A stretch of DNA of 64,000 bases from Oscillibacter faecalis_A (lineage in GTDB: Bacteria; Bacillota; Clostridia; Oscillospirales; Oscillospiraceae), in the NCBI RefSeq assembly GCF_029218125.1, contig NZ_JARFXX010000007.1, forward strand, positions 62,001 through 126,000, written 5' to 3'. Shown piece after piece: positions 33,386-42,767 of the stretch (positions are counted from its first letter, which is position 1; each line of letters begins with the position of its first letter). The notes under the pieces are model-generated. The model was given only the letters and a program-made list of their open reading frames with translations. It did no database searches and was not told the DNA's origin. The position numbers and the translations under genes were made by a program.

Positions 33386-33475
33386 ATGGAAAAGGAGGAG
33401 GCGAGCGGCTTGGGCAAGAGACATAAGCACGGCGGACGAAACCGCGCCTATCGTGCCGTGGCCCGCGACGTATGA
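33386..33475 (+). CDS. short basic peptide before portal gene
   Basis: Up to 29 aa (GKRHKHGGRNRAYRAVARDV at the end), very basic. A TTG at 33410 preceded by AAAGGAGGAGG may be the start, giving 21 aa. Small genes occur at this place, between terminase and portal, in lambda-like head modules. May be the tail of a lost terminase region. Confidence 0.35.
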   Translation: MEKEEASGLGKRHKHGGRNRAYRAVARDV

Positions 33476-33486
33476 GGAGGGGGCAC

Positions 33487-35092
33487 ATGAAGAAACCGAA
33501 TATCCTTGACCGGGCAATCATGACCATGGCTCCCGTCCACGCGGCGAAGCGGGCGGCGGCGAGGGTCGCACTGAGCGTGATCAAAAGCGGGTATGGCAGC
33601 TACGGAGCCAACCTGACGAAAAAGAGCATGAGAGGCTGGATGTACCACGGCGGCAGCGCCAAGGAGGACATCGAGGACAACATCGACATTCTGCGGCAGC
33701 GGAGCCGAGACGCTTACATGGGCATCCCAACGGCAACGGCGGCGCTGAAAACCATGCGGACGAACGTGGTGGCGGGTGGATTGATGCCTGCGCCGCAGCT
33801 TGACAGCGACTATCTGGGACTGGACGAGACGGCGGTGGAGAAGCTGCAAGCGCAGTTCGTGCGGGAGTTCGCCCTGTGGGCGGACACGCCGGTATGCGAC
33901 GCGGAGAGGATGGACAACTTCTATCAGCTCCAGCAGCTCGCCTTTTTGAGTTACCTGATGAACGGCGACACCATTGCCCTGCTACCTATGAAGCATCAGA
34001 CGGGAGCGCCGTATGACCTGCGTGTGCGGCTGATCGAGGCAGACCGAGTATACAGCCCGGACGGCTTTGACAGGCTGATGCCCTGCACGGTGCAGGGCTA
34101 CGAGGTACAGAGCATCGTACAGGGCGTGGAGACCGACGCGGACGGCAGCGGACGGCAGCGGACGGCATGGTGACGGCATACTGGATATGCAACCGGCATC
34201 CGCTGGGCAGCAACAGCGCCGTGGACGCGGCGGGGCTGACGTGGCAAAGAGTGGAAGCCTACGGCGATACAACCGGGCGGCGGAACGTGCTGCACATCAT
34301 GAACCGCGAGCGCATCGGCCAGCGGCGGGGCGTTCCCCTGCTGGCCCCTGTGCTGGAGAGCCTGAAACAGCTTGGACGCTACACGGACGCGGAGATCACG
34401 GCGGCGGTGATCAGCGCCATGTTCACGGTGTTCGTGAAGTCACAAAACCCGTCGGACGGCAGACCGTTTGGAGAAATGATACCGGCGGAGGAGCTGATCG
34501 ACAACGCCGACCAGAGCAGCATCGAGCTGGGGCCGGGGGCCATCATTGACCTGAACCCCGGCGAAGAGGTGCAGTTTGCAGACCCGAAGCACCCGAACAC
34601 CGGGTACGACGACTTCACGAACGCCACCATCCGCCTGATCGGCGCGGGGCTGGAGATACCGCCGGAAGTGATGATGAAGCAGTTCACCACCAGCTATTCG
34701 GCGGCTCGCGGCGCACTCAACGAGTTCTGGCGCACCTGTAGTATGCAGCGGGATTGGTTCACGGACGATTTTTGCCAGCCGGTCTATGAGGAGTGGTTTG
34801 CAGAGGCGGTCGCCCGTGGGCGTATCCACGCGCCGGTTTTTTTCACCGACCCGGCGCGGCGCAAGGCGTACACGGCCTGTGCGTGGAACGGCCCGGCACG
34901 GACGAACCTGAACCCGTGCAGGAGGTGGATGCCGCCATCAAGCGGGTGGATGCCGGTTTCAGCACGGCGCAGGAGGAGACGGCGCAAATGACCGGCGGGG
35001 ACTACAACCGCAACATCAAACTGCACATGACAGAGGCCAAGCGCAAGCGCGAGGTGGACGAGATCGGAAAAGCGCAGACGGCGGGAGAATAG
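33487..35092 (+). pseudogene. lambda-type phage portal protein, two frameshifts
   Basis: Portal proteins form the ring through which phage DNA enters the capsid. The N-terminal third (SGYGSYGANLTKKSMRGW, then NIDILRQRSRDAYMG) and middle part (AYWICNRHPLGS ... EVMMKQFTTSYSAARGALNE) are typical of the lambda gpB family. The frame breaks at a 10-bp tandem repeat (34138-34167) and again near 34910-34920; the last part (VDAAIKRVDAGFSTAQEE to 35092) is in another frame. ATG at 33487 follows GGAGG. With no terminase, capsid or tail genes, this is a phage fossil. Confidence 0.82.
34138..34167 (+). repeat. three tandem copies of a 10-bp unit inside the portal gene
   Basis: GCGGACGGCA three times in a row at the exact point where the portal frame is lost. 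Two extra units (20 bp) would shift the frame. Confidence 0.85.
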
Positions 35093-35105
35093 GAGGAAAA
35101 CAGAA

Positions 35106-35394
35106 ATGCCCGAAAACAAGAAATTCTGGAAATTCTGCAATCAGGCAGGAAACAAGGTGGAGCTGCTGCTTTACGGCGACATTTCGCAGACGAGCTGGTG
35201 GGGCGACGAGGTGACCCCGAAGCAGTTTGCGGAGGAACTGGCCGGTCTGGGAGCGCTGGACGAGATCACGGTGCGCATCAACAGCGGCGACGTGTTCGCA
35301 GCGCAGGCCATCGGCAACCAGCTTGAACAGCACCCGGCGGCGGTGACGGCGAAGATCGACGGCCTGTGCGCCAGCGCGGCAACCATACTACTGC
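35106..35394 (+). pseudogene. truncated phage head maturation protease, ClpP-like
   Basis: About 96 residues of a ClpP/S49-like prohead protease (VELLLYGDISQTSWWGDEVT, ITVRINSGDVFAAQAIGNQL, then KIDGLCASAAT). The sequence stops at the point where the serine segment begins and is replaced by IS30 transposase DNA. It follows the portal gene by 13 bp as in intact phage head modules. No catalytic domain remains. Confidence 0.72.
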
Positions 35395-35610
35395 CATCCG
35401 TATTCCTCGTGGGAGAGTGGCAGCAACGAGAACGCCAACAGCATGATCAGGCGGCGGCATCCGAAAGGCACAGATTTCTCCAAGGTCAGCGCGGCGGAGA
35501 TCGCGGCCACGGAGGAATGGATTAACAACTATCCTCGAAAAATCTTAGGGTACAAGAGCAGTGAGGTCATGTTCCGGGAGCGCCTGCGAGAGATCGGACT
35601 GAGCGCGTAA
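35395..35610 (+). pseudogene. IS30-family transposase, C-terminal fragment
   Basis: Seventy-one codons plus stop, starting HPYSSWESGSNENAN, then MIRRRHPKGTDFSKV and NNYPRKILGYKSS. These are hallmark C-terminal motifs of IS30 transposases, with the catalytic Glu in the SNENAN segment. The N-terminal part is absent; the fragment directly joins the ClpP-like remnant. The IS end must lie within the following ~150 bp. Confidence 0.85.
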
Positions 35611-36131
35611 CAGGAAGAAACAGCACAGCAGACATTCGAGGGGAGAGGGCGTGAGCAGAGCGGAACACGGAGAACTGAACAGGAAAATACACAGGCTGCC
35701 GACCATGGGATATGACGGCGGCCATGTTGGATTGTCAAAATTAGACAAAACAAGAAGTGAAAAATTGTGCGCATTTAATGCTTGACTTTTCCAGATTCCC
35801 AGCGCCGCCGTCCCGCCCGCGCCGCTTGAAAGGTTCCGTTTCCCGCCATCGGATTTACGTAAATTTTTCTCCCGCGCCAGCAGAATCCACAATTTTCCCG
35901 TCCGCACCGCCGTTTTTTTGGCAGCGCGGCTGTGCAGGTCGCTCACCCGGCGCGGCGGGCGCGGCGGGTTTGATGTGCAGTTTGTGCAAAAATATTGGGA
36001 TTTCACAAATAACAGCAGATTTGTCCAGTGGATATTTTCAGTTTCGGCCTGTAAAATGGAACTGGAAGCTGACGCAAAGTAAGTTTCTGTTACGCAACAC
36101 CAAAAAATATTTTGGAGGAGGACATCACCCT
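35611..36131 (+). other. gene-free stretch: IS30 tail and promoter region of the ABC operon
   Basis: I see no gene here. The left part should hold the right end of the IS30 copy. The right part, up to the ribosome site TTTGGAGGAGG at ~36112, must contain the promoter of the lipoprotein gene; no convincing -35/-10 pair stands out. The base composition changes to GC-rich at about 35.8 kb. Confidence 0.5.
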
Positions 36132-37523
36132 ATGAAGAAGAGGTTTCTTGCACTGACGCTGGCCCTCGCCATGACGTCGGCCCTGCTGACCGGCTGCGGC
36201 GGCTCCGGCGCTCCCGCCGCAAGTGCCGGTTCCGCTTCCGGCTCCGGCTCCGCCGCTCCGGCCGAGCCTGCCGCCGAGCTGACCGCCACCCAGAAGATCA
36301 TCGCCGAGGCCGAGGGCATGACGCTGGAGGAGCTGGCCAAGAAGGCCATCGAGGAATCCAACGGCGCCACGTTCTACGGCGTGGGCAACTCCAGCCGCGG
36401 CAAGACCGCTCTGCCTCTGTTCATCGAGTATCTGCAGTCCATCGACCCCAGCTATAACATGGAGTACGACTGGCAGCAGCCCAAGAACAACAAGATCTTC
36501 GATCAGCTCACCGCCGACGCGCTCAAGCCCACCGGCACCTATGCCATGACCCTGATCCAGGACGGCAACCAGATCGAGAGCAAGATGGTCCAGCCCGGCG
36601 TGCTGGATACCTTCATCCCCAAGGACTGGGCCGACGCCAACGGCACCACCGCCGACGCGTACACCGGCTTCCTGCCCCTGCAGACCCTGAACAAGGTCTT
36701 TATGTACAACAACACCGGCTCCAAGACCTATGACAACTGCTGGGACTTCGTGGCCGAGGGCGAGCACGGCCTGTACATGGACATCGACTCCGAGATCGTG
36801 GGCAAGAACTTCCTGTACATGCTCACGGAGGATACTTACGCCGGCTGGCTGAAGGAGGCGTTTGACGCGCTGTCCGCCGACGAGCAGGCCTACTTCCAGC
36901 CCACCGTCGACGCCATGGCTTCCGAGGCCAGCGATCTGGGCCTTGGTGAGAACGGCAAGTACGCTCTGGCGTGGATCAAGCTGTGGGTCGAGAGCTACAA
37001 CGCCCAGACCGATGACGGCCCCATCTGCAACACGCTGGTCGACAAGTCCGCCACGGATCAGTTCGGCCTGCTGGTGTACTCCAAGCTCCGCTCCGTTGAG
37101 GAGTCCGCCACCGTCTCCGTGAACAACGTGAACGTGGCCGCTTATCAGGACGGCTACACCGGCATCGGCGGCTTCGGCTACTGCCACTATCTGTTCGTCA
37201 CCGACAACTCTCCCCTGCCCTGGACCGCCTGCGCCTTCATCGCTTACATGACCTGCACCGAGGACGGCTTCTCCGCCTGGGGCAAGGACATGGGCGGCTA
37301 CTCCTCCAACCCCACCGTCGCTGAGGCCATCGAGGCGACCTACGGCCACCAGAAGGGCGGCTACGTGGATGGCGTGGACACCTTCCCCGCCAAGGACGAC
37401 CACGGCTATGAGTGGTGGACCAATCAGGGCAAGCTGGTGCTCGAGGATCCCGAGTACTGCAGCTCCGTGGCCTTCACCGTGGGCAGCTGGATCGAGCTGC
37501 TGACCAAGTACAGCGCGGGCTGA
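36132..37523 (+). CDS. ABC transporter substrate-binding lipoprotein
   Basis: A 463-aa extracellular solute-binding lipoprotein: signal peptide with lipobox LTGCG (Cys ~22), a low-complexity Gly/Ser/Ala linker, then a binding domain of the iron(III)/putrescine/AfuA-like superfamily. Start chosen at the ATG after GGAGGAGG; codons upstream in frame have no support. It heads the ABC operon and is separated from the permease gene by a terminator-like hairpin, which would allow more binding protein than permease. Substrate not readable; context suggests a phosphorylated sugar or similar anion. Confidence 0.87.
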   Translation: MKKRFLALTLALAMTSALLTGCGGSGAPAASAGSASGSGSAAPAEPAAELTATQKIIAEAEGMTLEELAKKAIEESNGATFYGVGNSSRGKTALPLFIEYLQSIDPSYNMEYDWQQPKNNKIFDQLTADALKPTGTYAMTLIQDGNQIESKMVQPGVLDTFIPKDWADANGTTADAYTGFLPLQTLNKVFMYNNTGSKTYDNCWDFVAEGEHGLYMDIDSEIVGKNFLYMLTEDTYAGWLKEAFDALSADEQAYFQPTVDAMASEASDLGLGENGKYALAWIKLWVESYNAQTDDGPICNTLVDKSATDQFGLLVYSKLRSVEESATVSVNNVNVAAYQDGYTGIGGFGYCHYLFVTDNSPLPWTACAFIAYMTCTEDGFSAWGKDMGGYSSNPTVAEAIEATYGHQKGGYVDGVDTFPAKDDHGYEWWTNQGKLVLEDPEYCSSVAFTVGSWIELLTKYSAG

Positions 37524-37553
37524 TCGTCCGGCGCGGTACGCTGACTCACGCGT

Positions 37554-37599
37554 AAAAACGCCCCTGACGGGTGCTTTCATGACCGTCAGGGGCGCTTTT
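37554..37599 (+). terminator. intra-operon hairpin terminator
   Basis: AAAACGCCCCTGACGG pairs with CCGTCAGGGGCGCTTTT, followed by CTCC. Located between the binding protein and permease genes, probably an attenuating terminator. Confidence 0.8.
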
Positions 37600-37711
37600 C
37601 TCCAAAAATCCAGAAAAATCCAGCGTTTTTTGGTTCGCACACCGCCGCTGGCGGTCCTGTGGGAGCGGTCCTGCCGCGGCCCGCACAAGTCTGGGAAAGG
37701 AATGGTCATCT

Positions 37712-39541
37712 ATGAACCAGTCGTCTACTGTGAGCACCGGCAGGTCCACGATCCAGCTCAACAGGATCAAAACCTACTTCTCAAAGCCCCATAATGTCAT
37801 CCTGCTCATTATGGGCATCGTGCTGACGGTGACCACCGTCGCCCCCATCGTCGCCATCGTGCAGGATACCTTCAAGATCCACGCGGGCACCATCGACGCC
37901 CACCTGACGGGTCAGGCCAGCGGCTATACCCTCGTCAACTACATCGACCTTTTCACCAGCCGCCTTGCCATGAGCAACCTGTGGATGCCGCTCATCAACA
38001 CGGTGCTGCTGGCGGTGGGCACCTGCGTGGTGGCCATCGTGTTCGGCGGGCTGTTCGCCTTCCTCATTACGCGCACGAACCTGTCCTGCCGCAAATACCT
38101 CAGCTCCATCTTCATCTTCCCCTACATCATGCCCCAGTGGACGCTGGCCGTGGTGTGGCAGAACCTGTTCAACTCCAACGCCGTCACCGGCACGTCCAAC
38201 GGCCTGCTGGCCGCCACGCTGGGCGTGCAGATGCCGCTGTGGTGGTGCAAGGGCCTGTTCCCCAGCCTTGTGGTGCTGGGCCTGCACTACGCTCCCTTTG
38301 CCTACATCCTTATCGGTGGAATCTTCCGCAACATGGACGCCAACCTTGAGGAGGCCGCCACGATCCTGGACACGCCCAAGTGGAAGACCATGTTCAAGAT
38401 CACGCTGCCCATGGTCAAGCCCGCCATCCTCTCCACCATCCTGCTGGTGTTCGGCAGCTCCATGGGCTCCTATCCTGTGCCCCACTATCTGGGCCTGACC
38501 ACCCTCGCCACCAAGTACGTCTCTTTGAACTCCAAGTATACCGGCGAGGCCAGTATCCTCGCCATCATCATGATGATCTTCGGCGTGGCCATCATGTTCC
38601 TGAATCAGATGAGCCTGCGCAGCCGGAAGAACTACACCACCGTCACCGGCAAGTCCGGCCAGACCTCCAAGATCAATCTGGGCCGGGCGGGCAAGCACAT
38701 CATCGCCGCCGTGCTGATCGTCATCACCTTTTTCACCAGCATCTTCCCCATCGTCTCCTTTGCATTTGAAACGTTCCTGCCCAACCCGGGCGATTACAGC
38801 TTCCTATACACCGGAGACGCCGACAACCTGACCGTCAAATGGTGGACGACGGACGAGAACATCACGGAAAACGGAATGTACGGCCAGAAGGGCATCCTGC
38901 ACAACGAGACCATCTGGCACGCCTTCCGCGGAACGATCCTGGTGTCCGTGTGCTGCTCCCTGCTGGCCGGCACCATCGGCACCATGATCGGCTACGCCGT
39001 ATCCAAGACGAGGCGGAGCCGATGGGCGAACTACGTCAACGCGGTGGCCTTCCTGCCGTATCTGATGCCCTCCATCGCCGTGGGCGTGGCGTTCTTCGTT
39101 CTCTTTTCCAATCGGTACGTTAACCTCTTCAATACGTACACGCTGCTCATCATCGTCGGCACCATTAAATATATCCCCTTCGCCAGCCGGGCCAGCCTGA
39201 ACTCCATGCTCCAGCTCTCCGGCGAGATCGAAGAGGCCGCCATCATTCAGGACATTCCGTGGAGCAAGCGGATGACCCGCATCATCATCCCCATTCAAAA
39301 GTCCTCCATCATCAGCGGCTATCTGCTGCCGTTCATGACCTGCCTGCGCGAGCTGAGCCTGTTCATGCTGCTGTGCGTTCAGGGCTTCATCCTCTCCACC
39401 ACGCTGGACTATTTCGACGAAATGGGTCTGTACGCCTTCTCCAGCGGCATCAACCTGATCCTGATCGTCACCATTCTGATTTGCAACACCCTCGTCAACA
39501 AGGTCACCGGCGCAAGCCTTGATAAGGGAATAGGAGGTTAA
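37712..39541 (+). CDS. two-domain ABC permease
   Basis: A 609-aa membrane protein with two fused BPD_transp_1 domains, as in FbpB/AfuB. Each has an EAA loop: EEAATILDTPKWKTMFKITL (~residue 215) and EEAAIIQDIPWSKRMTRIII (~residue 515). A long extracellular loop near residue 380 separates the halves. Shine-Dalgarno AAAGGAATG. It is followed after 3 bp by the ATPase gene. Together with the lipoprotein and ATPase it forms an importer. Confidence 0.92.
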   Translation: MNQSSTVSTGRSTIQLNRIKTYFSKPHNVILLIMGIVLTVTTVAPIVAIVQDTFKIHAGTIDAHLTGQASGYTLVNYIDLFTSRLAMSNLWMPLINTVLLAVGTCVVAIVFGGLFAFLITRTNLSCRKYLSSIFIFPYIMPQWTLAVVWQNLFNSNAVTGTSNGLLAATLGVQMPLWWCKGLFPSLVVLGLHYAPFAYILIGGIFRNMDANLEEAATILDTPKWKTMFKITLPMVKPAILSTILLVFGSSMGSYPVPHYLGLTTLATKYVSLNSKYTGEASILAIIMMIFGVAIMFLNQMSLRSRKNYTTVTGKSGQTSKINLGRAGKHIIAAVLIVITFFTSIFPIVSFAFETFLPNPGDYSFLYTGDADNLTVKWWTTDENITENGMYGQKGILHNETIWHAFRGTILVSVCCSLLAGTIGTMIGYAVSKTRRSRWANYVNAVAFLPYLMPSIAVGVAFFVLFSNRYVNLFNTYTLLIIVGTIKYIPFASRASLNSMLQLSGEIEEAAIIQDIPWSKRMTRIIIPIQKSSIISGYLLPFMTCLRELSLFMLLCVQGFILSTTLDYFDEMGLYAFSSGINLILIVTILICNTLVNKVTGASLDKGIGG

Positions 39542-39544
39542 ATC

Positions 39545-41191
39545 ATGCCTGAGATCGTATTGACCCACGTAACCAAACGCTGGGATAAATTCTACGCTGT
39601 GGACGACCTGAATCTGGTTATCGACGACAACGCCTTCGTCACGCTGCTGGGGCCCTCCGGCTGCGGCAAGACCACCACCCTGCGCATGATCGCGGGACTG
39701 GAGACTCCCACCAGCGGCCGCATCACCATCGGCGGCCGGGTCGTGTATGACAGCGAGGCCGGCATCAATATCCCGCCCAACAAGCGCAAGGTGGGCTTCC
39801 TGTTCCAGAACTACGCCCTCTGGCCCAACATGACCGTCTACCAGAACATCTCCTTCGGCCTTTCCAATATCAAGGAAGAGCTGCCCAAGTTCGACCCGGA
39901 CGCCAGCCGCGCCGCAACGCTGCTGCGCGTCCTGCAGAAGCCGGACGACGTGGTAAAGACCATCGTGGAGTGCGTGGACAAAAAGGGCAAGCTGGACGTG
40001 AACAAGGCCCAGATCAAGCTGATCGACCGCTATGAGATTTCCATCTACGCCGCCAAGACCCTGATGAGCTACAAGCTCCACGAGTCCATGGAGCCGGGCA
40101 CCGTGGCGCAGGCCCGCCGCCCGGAGCTGGAGGCCGCGCTCAAGTCCGCCCGGGACAAGGCCGCCGCCGCCGGCTGCACGCTCAACGACCGCTTTGAGTA
40201 CGAAAAGGACGGCAAGCCCGTCACCGCCGTGCGCAAGCTGACGCCGGAGGAGATCGACCTGTCCGTGCGCCGCGTGGCCCGGATCGTGAAGATCGGCATG
40301 TTCATGGACCGCTATCCCTCCGAGCTGTCCGGCGGCCAGCAGCAGCGCGTGGCCATCGCTCGGACGCTGGCTCCGGAGCCGACGGTGCTGTTCATGGACG
40401 AGCCGCTGAGCAATCTGGACGCGAAGCTGCGCCTTGAGATGCGCTCCGAGCTTCAGCGCCTGCACATCGACACCGGCTCCACCTTTATCTACGTCACCCA
40501 CGATCAGATGGAGGCCATGACGCTGGCCACCAAGATCTGCCTGATTGAAAACGGCGTCCTCCAGCAGTACGACGCGCCGCTGGACGTGTACGCCAAGCCC
40601 AATAACGTGTTCGTGGCGGACTTCGTGGGCAACCCCGCCATCAACTTCATCGACGCCAGCGGCGCCCAGCAGTCCGACGGAACGCTGACCCTCTCCGCGC
40701 TGGACGGGATGCAGCTCTCCTTCCGTCCCAAGGAGCCGCTGGACGTGGCCGCGTGGTACGAGCGCGCGGACGCGGAGGACAAGGCCCGCAGAGACGCGGA
40801 AAACGCCCGGGCGCTGGACAAGAAGAGCGTGGAAAAGGGCAACAAGGACGTGCTGTTCCGCTATCACGTGGCCCGCGTCAACGAGACGGAGGACTTCGGC
40901 GACGAGGCGGCCCTGACCGACGGGGACTTTGTTCTCGGCGTGCGGCCGGAGTTCCTGCGTTTGAGCGATTCCGGCGCCATCGAAGGCGAGATCTACTCCG
41001 CCATGCCCACCGGCATGGAGACCACGGTGAAGGTCCGGGTGGGCAGCTTCCTGCTCACCGGCGTGGTGTTCGGCGGCGTGCTCTACCGCATCGGCCAGAA
41101 AATCCGTCTGGACTTTCAGGGCGACGGCGTGGTATTATTCAGTCGTAGGAACGGCCGGATGATCGCGCAAGGCTCTTTGAGCGTGAAGTAG
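39545..41191 (+). CDS. ABC transporter ATPase with a large helical-domain insertion
   Basis: A 548-aa ATPase, far longer than the usual ~350-370 aa of FbpC/MalK relatives. Walker A GPSGCGKT (36-43), Q-loop Q88 (FLFQNYALWPN), signature LSGGQQQR (261-268), Walker B VLFMDEP (281-287) and H319 (VTHDQ) are intact. About 170 residues lie between Q-loop and signature, some 110 more than normal. There is a second extra segment of ~50 charged residues within the C-terminal TOBE-type region (~400-440). The additions may contact a regulatory partner. AGGAGG precedes the ATG. Confidence 0.9.
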   Translation: MPEIVLTHVTKRWDKFYAVDDLNLVIDDNAFVTLLGPSGCGKTTTLRMIAGLETPTSGRITIGGRVVYDSEAGINIPPNKRKVGFLFQNYALWPNMTVYQNISFGLSNIKEELPKFDPDASRAATLLRVLQKPDDVVKTIVECVDKKGKLDVNKAQIKLIDRYEISIYAAKTLMSYKLHESMEPGTVAQARRPELEAALKSARDKAAAAGCTLNDRFEYEKDGKPVTAVRKLTPEEIDLSVRRVARIVKIGMFMDRYPSELSGGQQQRVAIARTLAPEPTVLFMDEPLSNLDAKLRLEMRSELQRLHIDTGSTFIYVTHDQMEAMTLATKICLIENGVLQQYDAPLDVYAKPNNVFVADFVGNPAINFIDASGAQQSDGTLTLSALDGMQLSFRPKEPLDVAAWYERADAEDKARRDAENARALDKKSVEKGNKDVLFRYHVARVNETEDFGDEAALTDGDFVLGVRPEFLRLSDSGAIEGEIYSAMPTGMETTVKVRVGSFLLTGVVFGGVLYRIGQKIRLDFQGDGVVLFSRRNGRMIAQGSLSVK

Positions 41192-41225
41192 ATCCGCCCC
41201 GGTCCCTCGGCCGGGCGCTGTCGGG

Positions 41226-41253
41226 AAAGAGGCCCCCTGCCGGGGCCTCTTTT
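41226..41253 (+). terminator. terminator after ABC ATPase
   Basis: AAAGAGGCCCC, loop CTGCC, GGGGCCTCTTTT, 35 bp after the stop. Confidence 0.88.
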
Positions 41254-41290
41254 CTCCGTTTTCCATCCTGATCCCAAAAAGGAGCGTTTT

Positions 41291-42115
41291 ATGATCCGTC
41301 TCATTGCATCCGATATCGACGGCACGCTGCTGCCCTATGACGAGACCGTCATGCCCCAGCGGCTGTTTCCCCTGATCCGCCGCCTGCGGGAGCGGAATAT
41401 CCTGTTCTGTCCCGCCTCCGGCCGGCAGTACCACTCCATGCGCACGCTGTTCGCCCCCGTGGCGGACGAGATGTGCTTTCTGTGTGAAAACGGCGCCGTG
41501 CTGTACGGCCCCGGAACGGAGGAGGGCGCGCCCCTCCTGAGCAAGACGCTCCTGCCCCGTCAGGAGGCGCTGGCCCTGTCCCGCGCCATCATGGACATTC
41601 CCGGCTGCGACGTCATCATCGAGGGGCAGAACCTCAACTATCTGTGCGGCTGCGGCCCGGAGCTGGTCCACGAGATGGCCGTGAACCACGGGAATCTCGT
41701 GACCATGGTGGACCGGCCCGAGGACGTGCCGGAGGAGATCGTGAAGATCGCGGCCTACTGTCCCAACGGGATGGACGGCCCCGCCGCGCTCCTCGCCCCC
41801 CGCTGGGGCGAGCCGTTCCACATGGCGGTGGCGGGCCTTGTGTGGCTGGACTTCTCCATCGCCACCAAGGGCACCGGCCTTGCGGAGATGTGCGGCGCAC
41901 TGGGCGTTTCGCCGGAGGAGACGGCGGCCTTCGGCGACAACTGGAACGATCAGGCCATGCTGGACATGGCGGGCCGGTGCTATCTCATGGAGCAGGCGGA
42001 CGGTGCGCTGCGCCGGACGCTGGCGGACTCCCGCGCTGCCGCGGTCCGGGAAGCGCCCCGATCCTGCCGGGACGTGTGCGACGAATTGGAGGCGATCCTC
42101 TCATGCGCGCAGTGA
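41291..42115 (+). CDS. HAD phosphatase, Cof-like subfamily
   Basis: A 274-aa HAD-IIB hydrolase: motif I DIDGTLL (D8, D10), motif II S in PASGRQ, motif IV GDNWND near residue 216. Cof-type enzymes dephosphorylate sugar phosphates, pyridoxal phosphate or FMN. AAGGAG lies upstream. It overlaps the next HAD gene by 13 bp, so both act together. Placement behind an AfuABC-like importer suggests it processes an imported phosphorylated compound. Confidence 0.92.
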   Translation: MIRLIASDIDGTLLPYDETVMPQRLFPLIRRLRERNILFCPASGRQYHSMRTLFAPVADEMCFLCENGAVLYGPGTEEGAPLLSKTLLPRQEALALSRAIMDIPGCDVIIEGQNLNYLCGCGPELVHEMAVNHGNLVTMVDRPEDVPEEIVKIAAYCPNGMDGPAALLAPRWGEPFHMAVAGLVWLDFSIATKGTGLAEMCGALGVSPEETAAFGDNWNDQAMLDMAGRCYLMEQADGALRRTLADSRAAAVREAPRSCRDVCDELEAILSCAQ

Positions 42116-42735
42116 TCTTTGATCTGGACGGCGTGCTGGTCCGCACGGATCAGGCCCACGACAAGGCGTGGCGTGCGCTGGCGGGCCGTCTCGGCATCCC
42201 CCTTGACGGGCGCGCCGCGGCGCGGCTGCGTGGCGTATCCCGGATGGAGGCGCTGGACATCGTGCTGGAGGGCTGCGGCCGCAGCTTCACCCCGGTGGAG
42301 AAGGAAGCCCTCGCCGCGGAGAAGAACGAGCGCTACCGCGCCCTCATCGCCGAAATGACCCCGGCGGACGTCGCCCCGGATACAACAGTCACGCTCAAGG
42401 CCCTGCGGGAACGTGGGCTTTTGCTGGCGGTGGCCAGCTCCAGCAAAAATGCCCGCTTCATTCTGGAGCGCACCGGCCTGACGCCGTATTTCCACGCCGT
42501 GGTGGACGGGACGCAGATCGCCCGGTCCAAGCCGGACCCGGAGGTGTTTTTAAAGGCCGCGCAGGCGCTGGGCGTCTCCCCGGCGGAAGCGCTGGTGGTG
42601 GAGGACGCCGCCGCAGGCGTCCGCGCCGCCCGCTGCGGCGGCTTTTCCAGCGCCGCCCTCGGCCCCGCCGCTGCGGCGGAGGGCCTTGCGGACCACGAGA
42701 TCCGGTCCCTGCCGGAGCTTTTGGAGCTGGTCTGA
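42103..42735 (+). CDS. HAD phosphatase / beta-phosphoglucomutase-like
   Basis: A 210-aa HAD-IA protein: DLDGVLV (D7, D9), the cap region with VSRMEALDIVL typical of beta-phosphoglucomutases, motif II ASSSKN, K in SKPDPEVF, and motif IV VEDAAAG. It could interconvert beta-glucose 1-phosphate and 6-phosphate or act as a simple sugar phosphatase. The start lies within the end of the preceding gene. The next gene follows after 32 bp. Confidence 0.9.
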   Translation: MRAVIFDLDGVLVRTDQAHDKAWRALAGRLGIPLDGRAAARLRGVSRMEALDIVLEGCGRSFTPVEKEALAAEKNERYRALIAEMTPADVAPDTTVTLKALRERGLLLAVASSSKNARFILERTGLTPYFHAVVDGTQIARSKPDPEVFLKAAQALGVSPAEALVVEDAAAGVRAARCGGFSSAALGPAAAAEGLADHEIRSLPELLELV

Positions 42736-42767
42736 CTGCTCTATCCAACCCGAAAGGAGGACGCGCC

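Noticed and set aside
36090..37709. Long minus-strand open frame opposite the binding lipoprotein gene (539 codons)
   Set aside because: GC-rich codon bias of the plus-strand gene keeps the antisense frame open; low-complexity Gly/Val/Leu/His translation, no motifs.
38804..40867. 687-codon minus-strand frame opposite permease and ATPase genes
   Set aside because: Antisense shadow of two well-supported ABC genes; no recognisable protein features.
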